Assembly: GCA_018384465.1 (NCBI GenBank)
Contig: JAHAYQ010000189.1
Location: 1-13,019 of the forward strand
DNA: 13,019 nt
Source of the DNA: Myroides sp.
Lineage (GTDB): Bacteria; Bacteroidota; Bacteroidia; Flavobacteriales; Flavobacteriaceae
Direction of reading: 5' to 3'
Part shown: one piece after another, positions 9,201 through 13,019 of the stretch
Layout: each line of letters starts with the position of its first letter
Numbering within the stretch: the stretch's first letter is position 1
Notes under the pieces: model-generated
What the model was told of the DNA's origin: nothing
Databases searched by the model: none
What the model saw: only the letters and a program-made list of their open reading frames with translations
Made by a program: the position numbers and the translations under genes

Positions 9201-12200
9201 GTGTTTACAGAACAAAGATCCAAGAATACTATTTAAATACGATGCAGTCGAGTGAAATGTATCTTCCGGGAATTCATTCAGACAGTCGAAAATACCAATA
9301 CATCGGTGATATTCTCAAGAAAGAAGTCATAATTGATGAAGCACAACGCATTCTTAATACCACCACATTTGAGCACGTCTTCTATAATCTTGGAACTACA
9401 GCTCCTACCCAATTCACAACCAGCTCACAACCACAGGTGGTGTACACAGATAATGCTAGAATACTTCCATTAATGAAAAAAAGTGAAAGTGTTGTAAAGA
9501 ATTATGAAGGTAACAGTTTAACTAATTTTCTAGATGATATAAATATTTCAGAAATTAAAAAATATGATGCCTACGGAAATGTTATTGCGTATAAAGATGT
9601 GACGGACGGGATCGATGTAACTATTGATTATTATCTAATCAACAGCAGTTCGGCGTATATCGCCAATGTTCCAAAAACGCATACTGTTACTTCAAATGGG
9701 ACAGAATATCGCAAATCATCCACCGTTATTGATACACGTGGAAATATTTTAAAAATTAGTAGGCATAATGGAAATGTGGTTTCAACGACAGACTACCAGT
9801 ATAATGTATTAGGGAATTTAATCAAGGTAACTTTTCCAAAGCCTAATAGCTCGTCTTCAGAAAGCGAACGTATGTTTTATACATACGAATACGACCCAGC
9901 TTACAAACAATATGTTTCGCAAGTTGCAGATGCGTATGGATTGAAAAGTCATACAGAATACACAAATTTTGGTTTGGTACTTAAACAGTCAGATGCTAAC
10001 CAGGTGGATTTCTTCTATACCTATGATTCTTCAAGAAGATTAATTGAATTTAAAGGACCCTATAATAAATATTGGACGATAAGGCATACATATAAAACGG
10101 ATGTAAATACAGGTTTAAAATACGCTGTTACAGAACATAATTTAATAGATGAACAAACAGGCGATAATGACTATGTTTTACATACTTCTTCATTTGCAGA
10201 TGGGCTTGGCAGAATAATTCAAACCAAAAAGCAGTTAGACACTGAACATTTATGTAACGGTATTAGTGGGTACAGATTCAGCGTATCGGGATTACAAAAA
10301 TATGATGAATTCGGAAGGGTGGTCGAAAGCAATCTGGGTCAAGAAGAGTTTGACTGTAATGGAGATTTTTTTGAAAAGTTAACCACTTTTACATCTTTGC
10401 AAAGTACATTACCAGAAAAAACAACTGTTTGGTACGATGGTAGAGACAGAGTTGTGCAAAACCACGTCCATGGACTTAATGCAACTACTAACTTTGATTA
10501 TGGCTTTAATAACGACGCTTATAATAATACCAGAGCGTATGAGAAAGTTACATTACCTGAAGGTAATATAAGTTATACCTATAAAGATGCTAAGGGGCGT
10601 GTAACAAGTACCAAGCAGGTAAATCAAAATTCGGGCGAAATATTAAATACTAAATACACATATAACGTTATTGGGGAGCTATTGACTGTTACCGATGCAG
10701 AAGATAAACAAACTAAATATCAATATGATTTATTTGGACAAAAAAAATCGGTATTACATCCCGATAACGGAACAACTGTTTTTGAATATGATTTAGCAGG
10801 TAAATTAATTTCGCATGCTAATCAAAATCTTATAAATGCAGGCCAAGAAATTAAATACGAGTATGAATTTAATCGATTGACTACCATTTATTATCCATCA
10901 CATAAGGTGACATATATTTACGGAGGTACCTCTGGTTCAAATGAACAGTATAGTTTAGGAAGAATCGCTCGTGTTGTAGACCTTACTGGAAACAAAAGAG
11001 TAAGCTATGGTGCGCTAGGTGAGGTATTGTTTGAAGCCAGAGATGTGCAAAGTAATGTAGGCAGTATGGTTTTTGAAACAAGATTTAGATATGATTCATG
11101 GGGGCGTATTTTAGAGATGCAGTATCCAGATGGCGAGCAGTTAAGATATACGTACAATTCTACAGGGCAATTAAAAGCAATATTTAATAACAAAGGAGAA
11201 AGTTACTTAAAAGATGTAGAGTATAATTTCTTTGATCAACCCACTAAAATTGTCTATGGTAATGAAGTAGTAACTACCAACGAGTATGACATAACGCAAA
11301 GAATACGGGCTATGCAGTTAGATCGACCTGATACTACTTCTTTCTTACGAAATTTATATTCGTACGATCGCAATCAGAACATTACCGAAATTAATAATGA
11401 GTCATCACAACACAATACCATACGTTTAGGTGGTGTGTACAACAAAACGTATACTTATGACGCATTTAACAGGCTTGCAACCGCAAATGGTAGTTGGACG
11501 GGGTTTGAAGAAGCACATAATTACAGCTTAGACCTACGTTATAGTGCCACTCATGGTATTAAAAGAAAGGCGCAATTTCATGAAGCATCAGACCTTGTAA
11601 CGTCACATGAAACACCTCATTCATACAGATCTGACTACGAATATGATGATATAGATCACCCGCACGCGGTAAGTACTATACATTATAGCAATCATAACAA
11701 CCAGCCTAAAGGAAAGGCAACCTTTAAATATGATGATAACGGTAATATGAAGTACTATCATTCAGATGTGGAAGATGCATTTATGAAAAGAGAATTTATC
11801 TGGGATGAACAAAACCGTTTAATGGCAGTTATTGATCTCGGTGAAAGAATAAGCCATTATGTATACGATCACGCAGGTGAAAGAACATTTAAATCAGAAG
11901 GTTATGTATCACAGGTAAATATTGCAGGACAGCAAATTTATACAGCAGCAAATTTTGATGAATACATTATATATCCATCAGGTTACCTTGTTGTAAATCC
12001 ATCAAAGAATGAATACTCAAAACATTATTACATAAATGGTAAGCGATTTGTTAGCCGATTAGATAAATTGGAAAATTTAATGTCGGGTAATTTGGTGGCA
12101 GAAACAGATCCTATTAAAACAGAATCAGAACTGATAAGGGATTTAAAAACGGCCGAAAGTATCGATCTTACAAACAGCGTGCTTAGCTTTGTGCCAGGTA

Positions 12201-13019
12201 ATACAGATGCTAACTGTACGGCTCAATTAAATGCATTGATAGCAAATTATACAGCAAATAATAATCCACCAACTGCGTCACTTCAGCATTGCATTGACAT
12301 CCTAAACGGCTATAAAAATACTTTACCACCTTGTGAGGCTCTTGTTAAAGCAAATGAGTATATTTGTGAGCCGGTAGACCTGACAAGTCCGGGTAATATA
12401 CCAATTATAACCCTGCCACCAAACTATAATGAAGATGAGTTAGAGCAGTTTGACTGTTTAACGGTGTTAAATACCATATTGGCAGAATATAGCGGTTTAA
12501 TGGTAAATGTTCTGGGCGGATACCCAGAAACAACTAGGGATATTTATATTTGTGCAAGGGCTTGCGCATCTAATCCGGCAGGAACGACTAATTGTGTGTT
12601 AGATTTTGAACAAACGGGAGTATGGAGCGAAGCTTGTATAGAATTACTTCGTGATTGCGGATGTATGCCTCCGGGTTATGATTGTTACAGAGAAGTAGTT
12701 TTATACATACAGAATAATTTGGTTTTAGAACCCGTAAGCAATGCGTGTGAGGTATTGCAGTATGTGTTGAATAATTTTGATTGTGCGCCAGACATTATAC
12801 TACCCGTTGATCCTCAAACGCCAGGAGATATAGATGATGATTGGAATGATGAAGGAGGTAACGATGGTATTCCACAAGAGGATTATGACGAAGCACAGCG
12901 TAAACCAATTTGGTGGTACCATACCGACCATTTAGGAAGTAGTACATACCTAACAGATAACTTTGGACGCCCAAGCCATTACTACGAAACACTGCCGTTT
13001 GGTGAGATGATGGTAGAAC
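3164..13019 (+). CDS. Giant secreted SpvB/TcB-TcC-like Rhs repeat protein, 3'-truncated by window edge
   Basis: One frame stays open for 3285 codons from ATG 3164 to the window end, with the same frame recognisable at both ends, so there is no net frameshift. Domains in order: signal peptide (1-32, cut after AYA); beta-rich N-terminal modules (about 100-470, ending with an LTDHFTDYIAG motif); SpvB domain (from about 491: GDGTLDFPIVVPAGRHG, IAGYGWDI); FG-GAP/VCBS-like Asp motifs at 864, 944, 1638, 1730, 1808 and 1892; TcdB mid-region with RERKFLGFG near 1993-2001; YD repeats about 2134-2905; a Cys-rich insertion 3018-3207; and the Rhs core start (DHLGS 3255-3259, then PFGE). In Tc toxins the equivalent TcB and TcC form a hollow shell holding a cleaved toxic C-terminus; here both are fused and the protein carries its own signal peptide. 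The core protease motif, any effector domain and the C-terminus are outside the window. The start has no strong Shine-Dalgarno, as is usual in this phylum, and is probably co-translated with the gene before it. Family is certain; toxin function is inferred. Confidence 0.95.
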   Translation, partial: MVTSKLKSGYKLLYYIALFGILFNFMLYPAYAVINEFPYGHRSNIYYHFVRPDGLYETAVEHEEQNISKVAETKNKVRQSFKQPEISVTESKETAAPQIIEILSNDHSGVIGYGNTSNSDDPADNIFSFNFEKSILADKEIRISYEIFGVENISGVSRSINENNATGGYVVKTNNKWNTLEETISPEQLKDGINHLIFTAFHDKRVEHEIKNVRIVGVEAPQKEYFYLADNNTAFTKNNKAYVKGSVLVPNVNLYINNVKIPIHNGAFEAVIPHDSHTKSFVAELVQEQQILATATVNLIPSEESLVNAFKKRENSVFLEKTEENVFSLDSDDVTFKIDIENYKRASDITVQKLRAIDMPPLGTNIINVTSEQSGYRFLPEGAKFDTVTQLGLKFNPELLPSGYTAHDVKILYFDLDKRRWLSIPTDSILVDKNKIVGLTDHFTDYIAGIIQSPESPETASFTPTSISDIQVADPTANIVQIQPPTANQKGDGTLDFPIVVPAGRHGMQPNLSVSYNNNGSSGIAGYGWDIAIPNISVDVKFGVAEYISNKESESYLLNGEELMLVSGNDLYLPHRSSATINRLSGTVTFVPKVESSFSKIQRNGNQPSNYTWTVWDKAGTKYFYGQTANSRLAGSSGNIAKWMLSKVEDKNGNYMTYNYVLKNYTTGNLAGGKELLVNSIIYSMNDADPALTPKTVYFNYNNETRSDANFNYRYGFKVVDASSLASISVEIKSKFNAIDYQFHYKTGRFEKKLLDSIETINYGPHSGSAESYVHSFEYYDDISADLFGAEQTISTGADLADEISVVSGTVTKDFLSGSINVGAGVYFPAFLPSYIPVSYAGTANFNFPLPSSYTSKPSVSLFDIDGDGLPDKVVKKGDSFKYRKNIGAALFSSELYPIYNFKELSATRNTSKSDPSVSLALMIATASFSNSTTNSESNTFLTDVNADGLIDYVHDRIVYFNRMDPNSGLPTFTDNSNLTPNRIFKEGDVDPAVLAPLPDLTLGNDLMDVVKVWVAPKSGTINISGTISKNFVSSDNGVRFSIEKSYIGLLQPNQNIENSSENIQQGAYFPFDPYFSTYLINPSLLVVNSMPTTVTNVSVTRGTHIYFRVNSSQQPSGPVQVNWDPQITYVTEDFPSVNQYQQYSSKYSDSFLYGNSLLEPILLNTAGPHYLKIDAFNINNSATIAELSDDVFIKATLFKAPDSNGNVNETVIWSQHIKRNLNNSIGAQNIFLNTQNIDEDDPATYYYLKIEAFTDSQINWKKFDTKFKPRVVNSLNEAQYVIPFYESKSGQLTNFYQSVINATQTVTIKHNFALSNCTQSICENQYVYMVVKDGKGKIPSVVGNAYPAKFRYKIAANGTVVEIRQFNNIDYTIPISTTTSQITAGSGNSYYFEYYADSYSIASRLNTYQEDYNNLLTSSLTGSPKSLFVNGTTNTGLYKANIFYRQNLQGIGTLYRNWGQFAYKGALPNQNFEKIKRRHIGILAMAGITSEDPTEEELGEQSDFVENFDPSELEYDHQTGTFTGNAGVSYNSSQIEALQHFTMLKPDRLSLNWKSHNNLFVAASTMAPFLRYDIGDTDLGNLNIPAPQGVGVNGAVSIVRQSTSSSNGKTIGTSFIGLSYGHTTSKATSTILNDYQDVNGDGYPDIIGQQVQLTSKRGGLSNNILNQNLLFGTSSDGSGNSISGSPAVIALEVLESATKIRIGDATSGAGSLGGNEFTTNTESAGILMDINGDGLADQVRNDGVVELNTGQDFLTTSYNGYDKVSSMETKLGGANAGGSFAASSNLDFSLGIAGSSSTTKVLKEFMDVNGDGLVDYISNGTILINTGTSFVNSNLSLPNLSESVTREIAKAANLSILFQIPIFLVAGLKVGGGGGVSLADMYTDENIKYLDFDGDGYVDRVVSGNDESLKVRLSNIKRTNMLKKVYNPTGSQIKLDYATYNKNSNTQFGPTYKMPFKKWVLSDVEIYDGFESDGADTQSFSFEYKNGLKDRRERKFLGFGEVKTHQMAVDGSVYRTKIQEYYLNTMQSSEMYLPGIHSDSRKYQYIGDILKKEVIIDEAQRILNTTTFEHVFYNLGTTAPTQFTTSSQPQVVYTDNARILPLMKKSESVVKNYEGNSLTNFLDDINISEIKKYDAYGNVIAYKDVTDGIDVTIDYYLINSSSAYIANVPKTHTVTSNGTEYRKSSTVIDTRGNILKISRHNGNVVSTTDYQYNVLGNLIKVTFPKPNSSSSESERMFYTYEYDPAYKQYVSQVADAYGLKSHTEYTNFGLVLKQSDANQVDFFYTYDSSRRLIEFKGPYNKYWTIRHTYKTDVNTGLKYAVTEHNLIDEQTGDNDYVLHTSSFADGLGRIIQTKKQLDTEHLCNGISGYRFSVSGLQKYDEFGRVVESNLGQEEFDCNGDFFEKLTTFTSLQSTLPEKTTVWYDGRDRVVQNHVHGLNATTNFDYGFNNDAYNNTRAYEKVTLPEGNISYTYKDAKGRVTSTKQVNQNSGEILNTKYTYNVIGELLTVTDAEDKQTKYQYDLFGQKKSVLHPDNGTTVFEYDLAGKLISHANQNLINAGQEIKYEYEFNRLTTIYYPSHKVTYIYGGTSGSNEQYSLGRIARVVDLTGNKRVSYGALGEVLFEARDVQSNVGSMVFETRFRYDSWGRILEMQYPDGEQLRYTYNSTGQLKAIFNNKGESYLKDVEYNFFDQPTKIVYGNEVVTTNEYDITQRIRAMQLDRPDTTSFLRNLYSYDRNQNITEINNESSQHNTIRLGGVYNKTYTYDAFNRLATANGSWTGFEEAHNYSLDLRYSATHGIKRKAQFHEASDLVTSHETPHSYRSDYEYDDIDHPHAVSTIHYSNHNNQPKGKATFKYDDNGNMKYYHSDVEDAFMKREFIWDEQNRLMAVIDLGERISHYVYDHAGERTFKSEGYVSQVNIAGQQIYTAANFDEYIIYPSGYLVVNPSKNEYSKHYYINGKRFVSRLDKLENLMSGNLVAETDPIKTESELIRDLKTAESIDLTNSVLSFVPGNTDANCTAQLNALIANYTANNNPPTASLQHCIDILNGYKNTLPPCEALVKANEYICEPVDLTSPGNIPIITLPPNYNEDELEQFDCLTVLNTILAEYSGLMVNVLGGYPETTRDIYICARACASNPAGTTNCVLDFEQTGVWSEACIELLRDCGCMPPGYDCYREVVLYIQNNLVLEPVSNACEVLQYVLNNFDCAPDIILPVDPQTPGDIDDDWNDEGGNDGIPQEDYDEAQRKPIWWYHTDHLGSSTYLTDNFGRPSHYYETLPFGEMMVE
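3836..4533 (+). other. N-terminal beta-rich modules before the SpvB domain
   Basis: Residues about 225-457. The first part (YVKGSVLVPNVNLYINNVKI, then GAFEAVIP) looks like an Ig-like or bacterial surface-protein repeat. The second part (SGYRFLPEGAKFD, LGLKFNPELLPSGYTAHDVK, ILYFDLDKRRWLSIP, LTDHFTDYIAG) resembles a ZU5-like region I recall ahead of SpvB domains in Bacteroidota proteins. It is followed by a Pro/Thr/Ser-rich linker (SPESPETASFTPTSISD). Fold names are by motif memory. Confidence 0.5.
4634..5560 (+). other. SpvB domain
   Basis: Residues about 491-799. The SpvB/TcB start signature is clear: GDGTLDFPIVVPAGRHGMQP, LSVSYNNNGSSGIAGYGWDI, then KYFYG and the IAKWMLSKVEDKNGNYMTYNY block. 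In TcB-type toxins this domain forms the first part of the beta-shell. In Salmonella SpvB it precedes an ADP-ribosyltransferase; no such catalytic domain is visible here. The C-terminal limit is approximate. Confidence 0.9.
5753..8863 (+). repeat. Six FG-GAP/VCBS-like Asp-rich motifs
   Basis: Motifs of the form D-x-[ND]-x-D-G-x-x-D begin at bases 5753 (DIDGDGLPD), 5993 (DVNADGLID), 8075 (DVNGDGYPD), 8351 (DINGDGLAD), 8585 (DVNGDGLVD) and 8837 (DFDGDGYVD). Most are followed by a short strand such as VVELNTG or TILINTG. Such Asp loops usually bind calcium and mark blades of a beta-propeller, which in TcB proteins closes the shell and contacts the translocation pore. Spacing is 80 residues in the first pair and 92, 78 and 84 in the last four, with about 694 residues between the groups. 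Confidence 0.85.
8924..9260 (+). other. TcdB mid-region (shell segment between propeller and YD repeats)
   Basis: Residues about 1921-2033. MLKKVYNPTGSQIKLDYATY, WVLSDVEIYDG, FSFEYKNGLKDRRERKFLGF and the following GEVKT match the order and wording of the TcdB/TcaC mid-domain, where an R-E-R-x-F-x-GFG block is the best conserved mark. It links the SpvB/propeller half to the Rhs half. Confidence 0.8.
9563..11890 (+). repeat. Rhs/YD repeat shell
   Basis: Residues about 2134-2909 hold many degenerate YD repeats of the form YDxxGRLxxxxxPDG. Examples: YDAYGNVIAY (2134), YNVLGNLIKVTFP, YDEFGRVVES, YDLFGQKKSVLHPDNG (2521), YDSWGRILEMQYPDGEQLRY (2643), YDAFNRLATANG (2765), YDDNGNMKYY (2856) and YDHAGERTFK (2901). 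These fold into the spiralling beta-cocoon of Rhs and TcC proteins. Individual copies are too diverged at the DNA level to recombine easily. Confidence 0.92.
12215..12784 (+). other. Cys-rich insertion between YD repeats and Rhs core
   Basis: Residues 3018-3207 contain 14 cysteines in 190 residues, whereas I find only four in the preceding 3017 (1318, 1323, 2364, 2398). The segment looks partly helical (CTAQLNALIANY, CIDILNGYKN, CLTVLNTILAEYSG, SEACIELLRDCGC) and is followed by an acidic linker (DPQTPGDIDDDWNDEGGND). It sits between the HYYINGKRFVSRL block and WWYHTDHLGSS, a point where homologues vary in length. The even Cys count and the signal peptide make disulfides or metal binding plausible. 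I recognise no family. Confidence 0.7.
12911..13019 (+). other. Start of the RHS repeat-associated core, cut by window edge
   Basis: WWYHTDHLGSSTYLTDNFGR followed by YYETLPFGE is the standard opening of the Rhs core in Bacteroidota proteins. In homologues this is followed within roughly 50-80 residues by YxxRYYDP and a DPxG-type motif, the autoproteolysis site, and then a variable C-terminal domain. All of that lies past 13019. Confidence 0.93.

Noticed and set aside
3164..13019. Frameshift or premature stop in the giant gene
   Set aside because: Domains read continuously in one frame from signal peptide to the PFGE motif. No single frameshift is possible, and nothing suggests a compensating pair.
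1..13019. CRISPR arrays, tRNA or rRNA genes, riboswitches
   Set aside because: I saw no regularly spaced identical repeats, no clover-leaf or rRNA-like sequence, and the only long non-coding gap (1072-1419) shows no known RNA motif.

Overview
The window looks like an accessory locus from a low-GC member of the Bacteroidota, probably Flavobacteriia or a relative. Three things point there: a textbook Bacteroidota promoter (TTTG, 20 bases, TATATTTG), a secreted protein ending in a type IX secretion (T9SS) type A sorting domain, and an IS66 transposase of the kind common in that phylum. All genes I can support are on the + strand.

Layout. (1) 1-1071 is the 3' part of an IS66-family transposase gene, open to the left window edge. 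The right end of the element is probably near 1089. The residue expected to be the catalytic Glu of its DDE triad is Gly. (2) 1090-1419 is non-coding. It holds a perfect 16-bp palindrome, a small inverted repeat around a T tract, and the promoter. (3) 1420-3153 encodes a 577-residue exported protein with a T9SS C-terminal sorting domain. (4) After a 10-base gap, 3164-13019 is one uninterrupted reading frame of 3285 codons that runs off the right edge. It encodes a giant exported SpvB/TcB/Rhs-type protein.

The giant protein reads, in order: signal peptide; N-terminal beta-rich modules; SpvB domain (from about residue 491); six Asp-rich FG-GAP/VCBS-like motifs in two clusters; a TcdB mid-region; Rhs/YD repeats (about 2134-2905); a Cys-rich insertion (14 Cys in about 190 residues, 3018-3207); and the start of the Rhs core (DHLGS, then PFGE) at the window edge. 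It therefore joins in one chain what insecticidal Tc toxins split into TcB and TcC. By analogy with Rhs and TcC proteins, the C-terminal end, any variable effector domain and any immunity gene lie beyond base 13019.

The two large genes probably form one transcription unit started at the promoter near 1400: a T9SS-exported partner followed by a Sec-exported Rhs cocoon protein. A role in antagonism or toxin delivery is inference from the family and is not shown by the sequence.
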